Source: Tretioscincus oriximinensis
Lineage: Eukaryota > Chordata > Lepidosauria > Squamata > Gymnophthalmidae
Length of the DNA: 64,000 bases
NCBI GenBank assembly: GCA_022410635.1
Contig: JAJVDF010000357.1
Location: forward strand, 803,389-867,388
Reading direction: 5' to 3'
Each line of letters starts with the position of its first letter. Within the stretch, counting starts at the first letter, position 1. The notes under the pieces are model-generated. The model was not told where the DNA came from. It saw nothing but the letters and a program-made list of their open reading frames with translations, and did no database searches. Below are positions 31,256 through 44,300 of the stretch, piece by piece. A program made the position numbers and the translations under genes.

Positions 31256-34010
31256 GCAGATCCATCAAAGGCTGGATCCAGAAATCTGTACTTTGTAGCG
31301 AAATCTCTAAAACAATTTCACTGCAAAGGACTTACCCTTTCATCCAGACGGGGCAAGGAAACTCCTCCTCTTCCTCATATATGTTACTATGAACCCCAAG
31401 AGCCTTTCCGAATCTACAGCTCTCAAGAAGTTCTGTTTCTCTTCTTCCATTGGCTGGAGCCTCCTCTCCCTTTGTTACCAGGTGGGGGAAAACAAAGAGA
31501 GAGGGAAAGAAATAGGGTTTAAAACAGAGCTTTTAGGCTGCAATGGGGCTTTTAATCACAAACAGGGCTGTATTTATTGCTTTTATTATTAGAAAACCCA
31601 AAGTAGCTGAAAGAAGTGGGGGAGTAAAATAAATAAATAAGTAAATAAGAAGTAAATTACAGCCCATGGGCAAAATATAGCCTAAATCCGGCCCTAATCA
31701 CAAACANTCAATTTCTCTGCCTACATTCTGCAGGGAAAGCAGCTTTTGCAGCCTGCCTTGTAGAAAATATTGCCATTCTGTCTCTTCGTATAGATGGCTC
31801 TCTTCGCTATGGAATCAGCATATAAGTATTATGAAGAAAAATCAGAATATTGGACCTTTCTAATGCTACCGTTGCCGGAACTCTTCTGTTATGTGAGGCA
31901 AATCTCCCATAATCGCTGTACTCATAGTGTGAAAAAACCCTTGTCTGGAAGCAANCACATTTTCTCCATTAATATTCAGGTCTTTTTTCCTATATCTTTC
32001 ATCCATTAAAGACNTTCATGCCGAGGAAACTTGATATATCAAATGACCCTGCTGTCTGCTTATTCATTCACCCAAACACCCCATAACAGTTGGTGAAACA
32101 GGACTTACATTTCCCGACGACATGCCAGTTCTTCCCCAGCAGGTACACCTGTCCTTTTATACGCCTGGCGAGTTTAACCCTGGATGATACTTTCCACTGT
32201 TTTTTTTTTCCAGAAGAGATGTCAGCCTAAGTGACTAGTAATTGAATAAATCTCCATAGCATCTATTTCTGGAACGCTGTTACCACCGCAGATCCTTTCT
32301 GGTCTTCAGGAAGCTGAAATCCATTACCAGGAGTAGCCAGGAACTGACTCTTTTTAGTACTTCAAAAGCTGTGTTACCAGCTAATTCCAAGCAGCAGCTC
32401 CAGTCCCTCAGGCATGGCAGATCTGAAAATGCTGTGTTAAGATGGGTAGAAAGAATCCCAAAGTACTTGTATTAGGTTTCCTGCCACATCTTACATTAAT
32501 ATTCCATTTTTCTTTAAAGGAAGTGACCAATGAAGGTAGAGGACTAATATTTATGCATTTGTTTTTAAGTCCTCGCCCCACCTCTACACTCAGAGTTGTC
32601 TTCAAGGCAACTCAGAGCTTATATTTTACTAAATAACAATAAACAAGGGAGAGAGAGGAGTCTTCAAAAACAGATTAAACAGCACCTGCAACTTCAGATG
32701 CCATTATGACTCTCGCCAGCTGACACAAATTCCTGCTAAGGTTTTGGGAGAACAGGATAAGATGAAACTTGTATCTAAAAATTAGAAACCACTACACCAT
32801 CCAACGCCTACAGAAGATGCATCGGTTTCTCAACAACCATCTTTGTAAACTCCAAAAAAGTAGCATCCCAAGGAAAGTTTCAGAGGATAACCTTCATTAA
32901 TCACCAAGTTTTCTTGGGAGAAGCTTGTCTTTCTCTGAAGAAAGGCTTTCTGGCTTGGTGCCCTCTTTCACGTGAAATCTTAGGGTGCAATCAGACAAGC
33001 TTAAAGGGATGTCTCCTAGGGAGTTAGGGATGCTAAAGACATATCCAAAGATACTTTGAAATGTAATAGGAGACACAATTAAAGAATACCAAATTCAAGC
33101 TCTCATGAAACTCTGACCTTCCAGTTATGTGGATTCAGAATTCCACTAATTGCAATTAGTCAGATGGCTAGAACTTAGAAAATGGAGTTCAGCAATACCT
33201 GGGCAGCTATTTTTCAGTTACCTAGGCCTTGGGTTACTAGATCAAAAAACTGGAAAGACAGGACATGACTTTCAAAGTAGGACTGAAGCTTTTAAAAGAA
33301 GAAGGGTTCTTGGATAGTTGTATAATACCCCCTAAACGTTCATCCCCTCTAAAATTATGGGCAAGGCTTTCAAAATAGGTGTCCTGCTAAATATTGATAT
33401 TTGGTAACCCTACTAGAATTAAAACCTTAGGCTTATATGGAAGATAAGTGTTCTATTACAGCATGGATCTAGGCTAGGGTTCTTACATAATATCCAGTGT
33501 TTGGGTCCTTTAAAAATCTTGGTCACCTCCACATTCCCATTGATGAATAATTTCCTTTACCTTGGAAATTACCTTTACATCTCTGGTCCAGGAGGTAGGC
33601 AGCAACATTATGTAGAATTTGCCTCATTTACTTATGCATGCGATAAAAAGGCCCTTTGACCTGGTTTTTCTGTTCACTCATTTTTTCAGTGGTGCCCTTC
33701 TTATATAAATATGCTAAATCTTTGAGACTTTGAGGTTAGTTATAAGAAGCTCATTGGCTCTCTACTCACAGAGAATGCTGGGAACTGTAGTAAGACAAGT
33801 GCAGCAATGACTTCTGGGGCTTCTGATGTCAAGATAATTCTAGGAAATCTAACAAAACCATAGGGAATTGCAAGAAAGATTGGAGGTGGATGGAGACAAC
33901 TTATGAATGTGTTTTCTCAGGTTTACAAGAAATAGGGGATTTAAACTTATAGTGGGGAGAGACCCTCTCTCTAAACAGCAATTCAGCACCACTGACCAAT
34001 AGAGGCACGT
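31256..34010. other. Unassigned non-coding DNA
   Basis: 2.7 kb without a supported exon. An ATGCTGGGAACTGTAGT motif at 33775-33792 matches the arms of the fold-back at 2258-2345. Confidence 0.35.
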
Positions 34011-34011
34011 A

Positions 34012-34095
34012 CCTAATCTTTTTTTGAAAAACTTTTTCCTCAGCAAAAATCGTGAGGTACTCCAAAACTGGGTTTATACCCCCCCCTGGAAATGA
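34012..34095. repeat. Half of a TAGGCTGACC-type element
   Basis: CTTTTTCCTCAGCAAAAATC, GAGGTACTCCAAAACTGGGT and a C8 run match the right half of the short elements. The left half is missing. Confidence 0.45.
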
Positions 34096-34672
34096 TAAAC
34101 GCTTCTTGTTTAATGTTATGCCCGTCATAGTCTGCACTAGTGTGTCGATGGCAAACACTTGTTCCGGGATATATCTAAGAATGAGGCTCAGGCTGGAAAG
34201 GGCCTTCAACAGTATCTTCAACAGTGCTGTAAGGGAAACAGATTTTATTACTGCTCTTCTAATCCCTTGTTAGAGCAGAAGAGCCTGTTTTGCTGTCAGG
34301 AATTTCTTACTTATGGATTCTATATATCTTGATGTTCCTTTAATAATAACACTAATTAACAGGCTCATTGCTTAAACTATACAATTTACTAGAAGTGTTT
34401 AGTACCCATTTCTAACCTGCACAGAAAATGCTTGTATCCTTCAAACAGCAAAATGAAGACTTTTTCTAGAATAGATACATGCTGAACAGATTCAAACTGT
34501 TTTAAATCGCACAGGGGCATTTGCAAGGTTTGCAATGGGAACAAAACATTTCTTATTTGAAAACAGAATTTGAATTCAAACTGAACAAAAGGCGACAAAT
34601 GTATCCATCAGATATGCCTTGCTCAATCTGAGTTTGAAGATTTTCAAATTGGCATTGAGAACAGCTGAAGAT
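34096..34672. other. Unassigned non-coding DNA
   Basis: No gene or repeat identified. Confidence 0.35.
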
Positions 34673-34674
34673 GT

Positions 34675-34752
34675 GTGTGACAGAATGCTGGACTAGATGA
34701 GCTCTGGCCTGATTCACCTGGGCTCCTCTTATATTCCTATGATTTTATGTTT
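34675..34752 (+). repeat. CR1-like 3' tail fragment (TTCTTATG family)
   Basis: GACAGAATGCTGGACTAGAT, then GGCTCCTCTTATATTCCTAT, a diverged copy of the family terminus. Confidence 0.6.
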
Positions 34753-35780
34753 GGTTTAAACTGAAGTCACCACAAAAATGGTTTGCACACATCTTTGCTT
34801 TTAGAAGCTGAATTCACTGTTGACAATATTTGGAGCTGAAGAACAATCTGTTCTTCCTCTAAGACTTAAGGGGGGCCGTCCAGATGAGGTTTTGCTACCA
34901 GGTTTTTGCTTATATTAGCAAAAAGGGGTGGTTATAAGCATAAAGCCATCTCCTTAAGGGAGGTGGAGAAAAATATCTAAGGCATAGCCTTCTTCCTGTC
35001 ACAGCACTGTCAAGGATACCATGGAAGGGTAGTGACCTTTGCACATAGGTTCCAATGTTCAGACAATCAGATGACAGCCTCAGAGGATGTGTATTCTCAA
35101 TGAATTCCTTATTAACAGCATCTCAATGTCTTAGGGAATGAAGCTACTGACTAATTAACTAAAGTAAACAATGAACTTCCTACATTAAATTAGAGCAAAC
35201 TTAAAATCAAACTAAGACAAGCTATGTTAACTAGAGCAAGCTTAAGGCAGACTGACCTTTGGTAAAATCATAATTACTACAAGCAAGAGCATGGAGAATG
35301 GAAAATGAAGAACTGAGAGCTCTAATGTATGAGAGGAGGGAAGAGCAGCCAGTTGAAAGGCTGCACACACTGCAAGCTGCTCTGATTAAATTAAAATTTA
35401 AGATTTTTTTTAATAAAAAAGGGGAAAAAATCAGAGCATAAAAATCAATAAAAGAAACCGACTGACAGATGAAGTTAGTAGCGCCTGCTTAGGTTTGATG
35501 TATATGAAATATCAACCTTCAACTGAAAATTTAGCAAATGAAATTCAGCAACAAAAAAGTCACTAAAGTTTGTTTTGCTTCTTTAATAAATTTATACTGA
35601 TGTATCAAAAATATTTTTAACTAGATGTGAGCTACAAATACCACAAATTATGGATATTTCTAGATGTGACATGGCACCCAAGTTAAGTTAGTTTTTTTTT
35701 TTACGAATTCTGACTCACCGAGCTCAAAAAGTTCACCATCACTGGATTAGTGTGACACCCATGAATCTACAATATTGATT
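34753..35780. other. Unassigned AT-rich DNA
   Basis: No gene supported. Confidence 0.35.
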
Positions 35781-35908
35781 TCAGAGAAATAGATATGTCT
35801 ACTTCCTAACATGCACTTTATGTGTCTACAAAAGCTCATGCCACCTACCTTTCTCCTATTAGTTTCCAAGTGCTACAAGCCCCTGGCTGGACTTTCTACA
35901 ACATTGAA
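35781..35908 (+). repeat. Penelope-like 3' end, degraded
   Basis: It contains AGATATGTCTACTTCC, GTGTCTACAAAAGCTCATGC and CCTTTCTCCTATTAGTTTCC, with TGGCTGGACTTTCTAC at the end, homologous to 59381-59490. Confidence 0.5.
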
Positions 35909-36228
35909 AGGCATTTCTGGAATACTGCCTGTTGCATCACCTTGGAGGCAGTATCAAGACATACATCCTAGTACCTTTTTATACTTGGCTTCCATGAACT
36001 TGTCTAATCTTACCTTAAAGCTATCCAGCTATCCTGTCTTAAAGCTATCTCTTGACACTGCTCTGAGATGGAGCAACAGGCAGTATTCCTGAAGTACCAT
36101 TTGCAAGGAGTCAAGAACAAGTGAATATTTTGCCTTCTGTTTGAGACTGCCTAGGTGGGATACTGTATGAGACAGAATGCTGGATTAGATAGGCTATTCT
36201 GCAGGGATCCTCTTATGTTCTTATGTAT
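35909..36228. repeat. Two CR1-like 3' tails head to head
   Basis: Minus-oriented part 35909-36045 (GGAATACTGCCTGTTGCATC ... CTATCCAGCTATCC) is followed by plus-oriented part 36065-36228 (GATGGAGCAACAGGCAGTAT ... CCTCTTATGTTCTTATG). The two share the GCAACAGGCAGTATTCC block in opposite directions. Confidence 0.65.
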
Positions 36229-37740
36229 ACAATATATGAGTTTCACTGTTTGAATTGAATTAGTGAGATAAATGAACTTTTCCATGATATTCTAATTTAT
36301 TTAGATGCACTAGTAGTTCAGCAGTATAGTAATATTCCTGCCAACCCAAGAGTTCACTGCAGTAGAAATCTTGTAAACAGGGGTGTGATGGCAATTAGAT
36401 CTATATTAAGATAGTCATATCTAAGATTCCATACAGGCTGCCTTCAGAAGTCTCCTAAACCTTGCTTTTCTTAATATTCTAAAGTAAAACATCTCTGGAA
36501 GACAGATGGTTGCCTAGCGGAGCAATAGTGTGGGGAACAAGGAGGAACTTCCTTGTCCAGATGTCTTACTGAACAAAGGATATGACATGTACAGCCAGGT
36601 ATTTTGCATCAAAGAAATAAACAGAAGTAAGTTGGCATCTCTGCACTTGCACAAATGCCATCATTAGCTTGGGTCAATCCTAAAATGGTTGTTCCTAAAA
36701 TGGTAGATTGTGTGTACAAATCTAACTTTTTATGGGAAATTGAGGTGGCAGTTGATTTTCACACAAGGATATTATCATGGGTTATCACTGCTATATTCTG
36801 AGGTTGTGTAGGCTTTGTCATGAAGTAATTCAAACATAATCTTGTGGTAAACCCATGGTATATCCTATCTAGATGCTGCTACAATTCTCCAAAAGTTGTA
36901 ATTAGCATAAACAGAGAATTCTGGCCTCCCTTTTTGGGCCTTGTTCTCCGCTTTGTCTTCCAGCTAATAATATACTTGAGGGGAAAGAAAGAGGAAACCA
37001 GATGCCAGCTTCACTTGTTCTCCCAGAATGGTGTTTGAATCACATTTTGATCTGATCAGAGCTTCTCCCGTTCCCATGGTTCTGATCTTGGAGCTGTTGC
37101 AGCTTAGGGTGCAGTCACAAACCTGCTGTTAGGCCATTTTGAAGTCTTCTTCAAAACAGTTTAAGAATCCATAGTTCAAATTAGAAATTCCCCTTCAGTT
37201 TTATCCCTGGGCTGAACGAGGTTTTTTTGTGTTCATTCTCGATCCATACTGGGACTGGTTTGTCAGTAATGGCAATGTTCGTGTAGACATATATGCACAA
37301 TCCACATACATATGCTGGCTGTATTTTTTAAATAATATTAATTATTATTAATTAATTGTTTTATATTTTGTTACAGAAATTTTTTTGATATAAATAATAG
37401 TCAAGATGATCTATCACAATTGATCTATATAATACCAAATTACAATATAGCCTGATCTCATAAAAAAGAGATAATTGAAGAATAGCAAAAAGAAACCACC
37501 CCCACATCTATCCAAGATCCATCTATCTATTCTCATATCTATAACCATATATATTTACACTGGGAATATTTTTTGCATACATTTTCCCAGGCTGAGCCAA
37601 TACCCCTTCCTTCTATATATATCTGTAAGTATCTCCATTTAAAATTAATATTGTTTGATCTATTAAGTCCTAAATAAAATTATCTTCTTTCATAAACAAG
37701 TTCCGTTCTCATTATTTCTAATACATACCTACACATATAC
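36229..37740. other. Unassigned AT-rich DNA
   Basis: No gene supported. 37325-37720 is especially AT-rich and could be LINE 3' sequence. Confidence 0.35.
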
Positions 37741-37756
37741 ATGTGTGTATATATGT

Positions 37757-37975
37757 ATAAGAGGAGTCGTGCTGAATTGGGTCGGAGCCCATCTAGTCCA
37801 GCATTCTGTCTCATACAGTTGCACCTGGGCAGTCTGGAACAGAAGAAGGCAAAATCTTCAACTGTTCTTGATGCCCTGCGAATGGCATTTCAGGAATCCT
37901 GCCTGTTGTTCCATCTCGGAGGCAGTATCAAGCCATCCAACTTAGTAACTGTCTTAGTAGGTCTAATCTGAATAT
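37757..37975 (-). repeat. CR1-like 3' tail (TTCTTATG family), diverged
   Basis: It follows the family from GTATAAGAGGAGTCGTGCTG through CACCTGGGCAGTCTGGAACA to GGCAGTATCAAGCCATCC. Confidence 0.7.
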
Positions 37976-39944
37976 GGTGTGGCAGTTACATCCTGGGTCT
38001 TTTGTCCTCTAGATTAGCCCTGCATGCATTCTGCTCNATGGTATGTCTCCAGCCCCAGTGATTGGCATCCCACCAAAACAACATGGAGATCTAATGTCTG
38101 CTCTGCTAGTGACGATGCTCAATGGCTTCTTCTATTCTTGGTTATTCCTATTGAGAAATTTTTTTNAAAAATTGTTACAAATATTTACTGCAGAAAGGTG
38201 CAATAACGTTTGAGTGGGCTGACATGCAAGGTCCTAGAGAAAGGAAGATCCCTAGATTATATTCCTACTCATCAGGAATAAACATAATTAAATTAATAAC
38301 TATTCAAAGGGTACATACATGTTATTGTAACATAAGCTTTGCTTGATACAGACTTCTCCCCCTACGTTTCTTCCTCCTCTCTGGTCCTTTCTTGGTGCCA
38401 GAGGTCACCTCTTAATTTCTAGGTAAACAGGGTAGAGTGAATCATGCTTTCCTTGCGTTCTGGCTGGATAAGATATTTGTACCAGGCTGTGTCAGCCTTT
38501 CCTTTTTCCGTGGGACTCTTAAAAATCCCCTCACTGACACAAAGGATCTCCAGAAACACAGGATACCCACAAACCTTTGAGAACTAAATGTTTATCTGAG
38601 CATTTAGTTTAGCTAAGTACTTGTGGATTTCAGATTTCAGATTCATGTATTAAACGATTCATGATCCAAGTACCAACGCTGGCCTCTAGAGTAATTGAAA
38701 TATAGGCCTATTCTAGTGTTCAGNGCGTTCGGTCCAGTCATTCTTGAAATGAATCAACCAGGAATGGTTTGCGGAAATCATTCTCATAAGTTAAGTTTTA
38801 AAACCACACTATTGTCTGTCTCTTCTGAATGGTGGATCTGGGAGCTACCTCCTATTCCTCCCCCAGTATTGGGATGACAAAGTTCGTGTGACAGGAAGAG
38901 ACAAATCTTTTTCACCAGCATCTGTTGAAGTTGTCGGATAAGGAAGAGTTGAAATAAATGCCAGATGTGCTTGATCATAGAATGCAGCTAAGTCTTTAAT
39001 TGCAATTTCAAATTTCCTGGGAGTGGAAATGCTGCTTAGTAAATGTGGTTGAAACTATGTCGTAAATAAATAAATCAAAGGCAACTGTCCTGAATGTAAT
39101 TGTCTGGTAAGAAACCCCATTTAGCTTAACTAATGTCAAATAAAGAGGAATTAAACAAATTGGTTGGATATAATTTGACTAGTGCTAAGTATCCTCTTTT
39201 TTTCTCTTTATGCATCTTGCTATAATCTCTTATGTTTCTTTATCTTTATCAAGCAAACATACTTTTTTGAGGTGGGAGTGCTGCCATGAATGATGATTTA
39301 TAATTGGATCCGTCTTTCCTTCCTCGATTCTTGATTGACTAATCTCAGATCTTAAGCAATAGCACTGGACTTGAAATACGTGGACTAGGGATGATCAGAA
39401 AATTACTGTGCAATGAAATGGAGAGTCTATGTCACAGGAAGTGGCGGAAAAAGTACTGTTGGGTTGCTGGGTTCAATCAGGTGGAGCCTGATTTAGTGTA
39501 AGGAAGTATTGTCTTTGGTTCTTACTTCACTAACTTTGAAGTTGGGGAATGAGAGTTTCTTGGCTTTGACGTTTCAGTTTTCAGCCCAGGCCCCATTAAA
39601 AAGTAGCCTCAGAAATCAGCCATTCTCTGCACATCCTTTAATTGATCTTATTGTCAATAGCAGATGCTACCAAAAACGTGACAGTTCCATCACTGGAGAA
39701 GATTGGTTCCATGCTATGCTGACACTGCGTTCACATTAGGGAAAAAAATGGGTCAAATGGTGGATGGCTCTGGGCTGAGCGCACATGTTTCCCATTAACT
39801 CTGAATGGGAAATGGCTCTCACCATATTGACACATTTTCTGAGTGGAGTTTGCTCAGCAAACTGGCACAAGTGCAGCTTAACACAATTCTCTGGCAACAA
39901 TTTGACGTGTAAGAGGAAATTCTCATATATGTATAAGAATTCTT
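37976..39944. other. Unassigned non-coding DNA
   Basis: 2 kb with no supported exon. Confidence 0.35.
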
Positions 39945-39947
39945 ATA

Positions 39948-40065
39948 TTTTATTTATTTATTTATTTACATTTTTATACCGACCTATACCCATAGGTCTC
40001 AGGGTGGTTAACAATAAAATCATAATTAACACAATAAAAACAGCCATATCTAAAATTAGGGAAGA
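39948..40065 (-). repeat. Retroposon tail with (TTTA)n
   Basis: (TTTA)n, then TTTTTATACCGACCTATACC and AGGTCTCAGGGTGGTTAAC, homologous to 27215 and 47355. Confidence 0.6.
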
Positions 40066-41110
40066 GACAGTAGTTTTCTCAACCAAAGGCCAGGTGGTCC
40101 TTTGGGGTGCCCTGGTGAAGGCAGAGGCAGTCCCAAGGACTGGGGTCCACAGCACCAAGGGAAATAGTAATGAATCTCCCCATTGCTTGATTCTGCTGCC
40201 TGACAGCATTTTAAATTTCTTTTGGATCAGCGGCGTGGAAATGCTACCAGGTTGCTGAAGAAGCAATGGGGAAATCCACAAAGATCTCTCCCAGCCCTTG
40301 GATCTGCTTATGGTCTGCTAGGAGCCAGAAGCACACTCCAAGGATCTAATCTCTAGTTTTACACAAGTGAAAACCTGTGTAAAGTGAGGGAGTTTTTTTT
40401 TTAAGTCTGGGGCCATCTGTGCTCACTTTAAATGCACTATGTGGCTTCTCTTTTTCTCTGCCCTGTGTGGCCGCCAAAAGGGGGCAGAAAGGGGCCGGGA
40501 AAATGGGAAACAGTGAGGTAGATCTAAATCTTCTTCACTGTTTTTCAGATTCCCCCCCCCCCCCCAAGTTGGATGGCAGCCTGAAGCTTGGAAGGTCCTA
40601 TCAAATCAGCAGTGGTTAGAGAACTGACATTAAAAATGATATGTTGATACTATGCCCTTCAAGAGCATTCCTTAACTTGTCTCCCTGTTGCTGGCATGAC
40701 TGTCAACTGATGATGGTTTTGCACTCTTCAACAATGCTCATGCCCTAGGATTCAGGAACTCTGGTGCTCTGTTGGAGAATAATAAAAAAGGCAATTGAAT
40801 GAACACCAGAATTCTACATATTCCATATCTATCACAATAATGACAAAAATCCCGTGCACGGGACACTGATTAATACAGCCTTGTGAACAATAAAACAAAC
40901 CGTCACCATCTCATGGAACAACAGTGACATCTTAACAAATGCAGCTAGGATGAGATATCTGTGGGATTTTCTTGCAATGGACTTTTTCTCTTACCAGCTT
41001 CATTTGATGGAAGAAAACCTGTTAAAATTTTCTTCAGAGCAATACGGACACCAGTACTGGCTTATGCTCAGGGACCTTTACCTGTATGCCTATGAGCCAT
41101 TACCATCTAA
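40066..41110. other. Unassigned non-coding DNA
   Basis: A C-rich homopolymer (C14) lies near 40552-40565. No gene. Confidence 0.35.
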
Positions 41111-41113
41111 CCA

Positions 41114-41455
41114 AGGCTAGGTGTACACAATAACTTAACTACTACAATGATATAATCCGGAATATAGCAATCGTGTGTCCATGCATACCGAACAATGCCC
41201 CAGTTCCGTAACATCGCTCATTGATCTCGTTGATGCAGGGTCCGATAATTTTTTTTTACTCATAACAGCCAATAGAAACAACTGTTGCATTCTCGGTTGT
41301 TTTAACATCTCACGCCTAATTTGTGCACACACATATGGTCACAAGAGTATGGGGGTTCTCCGGAACGATGCCTGAATATTTGAGCAACATTTTATTTTGG
41401 AAAAAATGGCCTTTATTGCGGGTTGACTACTGAAAAGCTCTTAGCACGTGTGCCT
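41114..41455. repeat. Dispersed repeat family R3, copy 2
   Basis: Most complete copy. It starts GGCTAGGTGTACACAATAAC and ends CTTAGCACGTGTGCCT. The ends are weakly inverted (AGGTGTACAC against GTGTGCCT), suggesting a DNA element. No coding frame. Confidence 0.6.
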
Positions 41456-42076
41456 GAGACTTCCTGATTGCGCTACGAACATTGTATGCATGCAGCCCAA
41501 GGTATACAAATTATTGCTTTTAATTTTCTTCTCTGTAGGCTTCATTCATGTTATGATTTTTATGTTATTTGGTTTGTTGATTGTTGAAATCGCTGTAATA
41601 TTCTTAAAAATAAAAATGTTTCAAAAGAAAACAAAACAATGGCAAATCTATTTGTCACCACTGCTAAGAACATTATGCATATGTATGCTTGCAATCATCA
41701 GAAGTCACAGAATCTGTGATCTGCATTGGAAGGCCTAGCTTGATTCATTTGCAGTTCTTTCCAGGATTGGTCTCCATAACGCAAACCCAGCAGGAACATT
41801 GAGGGAACAGCTCCGGGTGCTCAGGGTTTAAGGTATGGATGCTGTATTCTCATCATACACTTGTACTATTCCCCAAAGCAGGTGTGGAAGCTTTGTATTT
41901 AATCTGCATATATTCCTTGGAGTACAAATGGATGATGCAGGAGTTCATTACTAGAGGTTTATATGATGGCTTACTCAAACTGTTTGGTCTTACCAACATG
42001 ACTGTAGCAAAACTAATCTTATTTTTAATCCTGTTATAGGATGTGATCATGGCTGCCCTGTTTTCAGAAAAAGCAA
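41456..42076. other. Unassigned non-coding DNA
   Basis: A 96-codon frame at 41448-41738 is hydrophobic but has no gene-like context and is not called. Confidence 0.35.
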
Positions 42077-42077
42077 A

Positions 42078-42172
42078 ATCTACTGGGATGGAGCAACAGG
42101 CAGTATTCCTGAAAGACCATTTACAGGGAATCAAGAATAGGTGCAGATTTTTCCTTCTTCTGTATGTTCTTA
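42078..42172 (+). repeat. CR1-like 3' tail with internal deletion
   Basis: GGGATGGAGCAACAGGCAGT, GACCATTTACAGGGAATCAA, then a jump to CTTCTGTATGTTCTTA. Confidence 0.6.
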
Positions 42173-43098
42173 AAGCGTTCGCCATTTTGAGAATAGCGAA
42201 ATTCCAGAAATCTGTCACCTGATCATGAAACAAAGGATGTTGTGTAACACTCAAGTTTATCCCTAAACCTCACTACTGTACAGGTCACAAAATAATGACA
42301 GTAATGACCATAGAATGGAAAATGTTCTCAACAAAAACAATAGAAAATTTTCATAGAATTTTCATACGCAAACTGACGACCACTTGTAAGCTCACTGAAA
42401 AGAATATTCCCTTTGATGTTACAATATCCAGTGTCAGCAAAATAGAGAAAAAATACCAAATACAGAGACCTAATAGTCGAAATGGAGAGAAAATAGGGCA
42501 AGTTGTGTGGTTTTCTTAAAAAATGTTTTCCCACCTAAATTCAGCAGGACAAAAGCTTTTCTATGCTCTAGATTGCTGGAAAGAACAGGAGCTCTCAGGA
42601 TGTGCAGCAGTTTTGTTTCTACAGCTTCATCATGATGAGAAGATGGCACACCCGGCTATAAATTAAAAAAAATCTAGGAGGGAAAAGCGTAATATTGAAC
42701 CTTCCTAACCTCCACCATGGCGGCTGCAATTATGTGTGGCGAATTTAAAATCCTTTGGATCACACTATGATAAAGTAAGAAAATTAATGTTTGGATGTCA
42801 TCTCAGTAGGAAGGGACTTTACTGAAAACTTCTTGTACTGCTTTTAATGTCACTGAAATCTAGGCGTCAACTCACTGAGATTATTTGGATAATGATGGTA
42901 ATTTGCTTTAGATAAGGCTGAACTGAACCTGCATTTTATTGTGCTGAGAAGGTAGCTGTCATTATGGTTACTTCAATTTTTATTTGATGTTGGACATCGT
43001 TAAAATATTTAATGTGGAAGACCACATCACAGTAGCAATCAGTATCTGGCAGGGAGTCCGAAAAGCTCAAGCAGCCTGGGTTTATCTCTCACGCAAAG
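42173..43098. other. Unassigned non-coding DNA
   Basis: No gene or classified repeat. Confidence 0.35.
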
Positions 43099-43106
43099 CG
43101 CGCATG

Positions 43107-43492
43107 TAGGGTTGCCTTAGGTCCCGGAAAATCGGGAATGTCCCAGATTTGTGGACAAGAAGATTGACCCGGCCGGTTTAGCAAAAATCCAGGTTAGCAG
43201 CCACTAGAGGGCAACATAACTAAAGTCAGCCGCAGTATTTCCTGTCAACAGCAGATAAGAAAAAGACTTTATTGCTATTTAAAAATAGAACAAAAACTTT
43301 AATCTTAATGTGGGTAATTTATTTGATCAGGTGGGATGAGGTGAAGTCATTTTTAAATGAGAACTAAACAGATGCTAATTTTGAAAATTTGTTGGCATAT
43401 GAAAAGTGGGTAGTGTTTTTGTTGACAATCCCCCAAATCCAATTCAGTATAAATTTGTCCCGGTTTTGTGAAAATGAATTATGACAACCCTA
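43107..43492. mobile_element. TAGGGTTGCC-ended hAT-like element
   Basis: 386 bases from TAGGGTTGCCTTAGGTCCCG to ATTATGACAACCCTA. The flanks CGCGCATG and CGGACATG match at 6 of 8 positions. The termini resemble those of 30482-31078, with a different interior. Confidence 0.6.
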
Positions 43493-43689
43493 CGGACATG
43501 GGGGTTTTGTGATGTCACTTCCTGGGGATCAGGCCTTAGATTGATATTCTAGATGTAGCCTCTCAGTAAGGATTGAAATTGCAAATATGTGGGGAGAGGA
43601 TATAAAAGGGGTGGATGAAGGAATATTAAAAGGAGCAAATGTTTAGAATATTGTAATGATGGAAAATGTATTTGTACTGTATGGAAATA

Positions 43690-44300
43690 ATAATTAAATT
43701 TTATATATATGATTTTATACAACAAAAGAGGACAAAAAACAAATCAATGCAAATAACATAGAGTTGAACAAGACAAGTAAACTGATATAGAAAGTAAATA
43801 AAAATCCCCCTCCCTAAGCCCTTTCCTTATCTATACATATAATATTACAACCATTTTTTCAGCATAGGGCATATTTCTTTATATAAAGTGTTCCATTCAG
43901 ATCTTGCTCCCCACTTGTCCTCATAATTAAGCGACTTTTCCCAATAACTTTTAATATTTAAATTATTTTTGACCCATATAGTATAATCTTTTTCCCACAC
44001 TAAACCAACCTTCATAAATTCTAACACATATCTAATCCTGTTATCCATTTGGTTAAATCATTCAATTCCCACTACCCATGCAAATTTTAATTGTTTAATC
44101 AAATAATTATCCTTATTTTCTTTAATAAACTGAATACTCTCTCCAGTATATCTTTATGATAATCTTTATCTCATTAATATTCTTCTGAATCATTGTCCAG
44201 AATTCCTAGACTATCAGGCATTCCCACCAAAGCTGTATATAAGTACCTCTGGTCAACATACAGTGCCAATGAAGTGGATCTGCATTTGTTAACATACAGT
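43690..44300 (-). repeat. L1-like LINE fragment (ORF2 C-terminus and 3' part)
   Basis: On the minus strand near 44200-44270 a frame reads GTYIQLWWECLIV, one stop, then EFWTMI. This fits the C-terminal GT...H-x-WWEC...FW motif of L1 ORF2. A 67-codon continuation lies at 43845-44048. Several stops and frame changes show it is dead. Confidence 0.55.
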
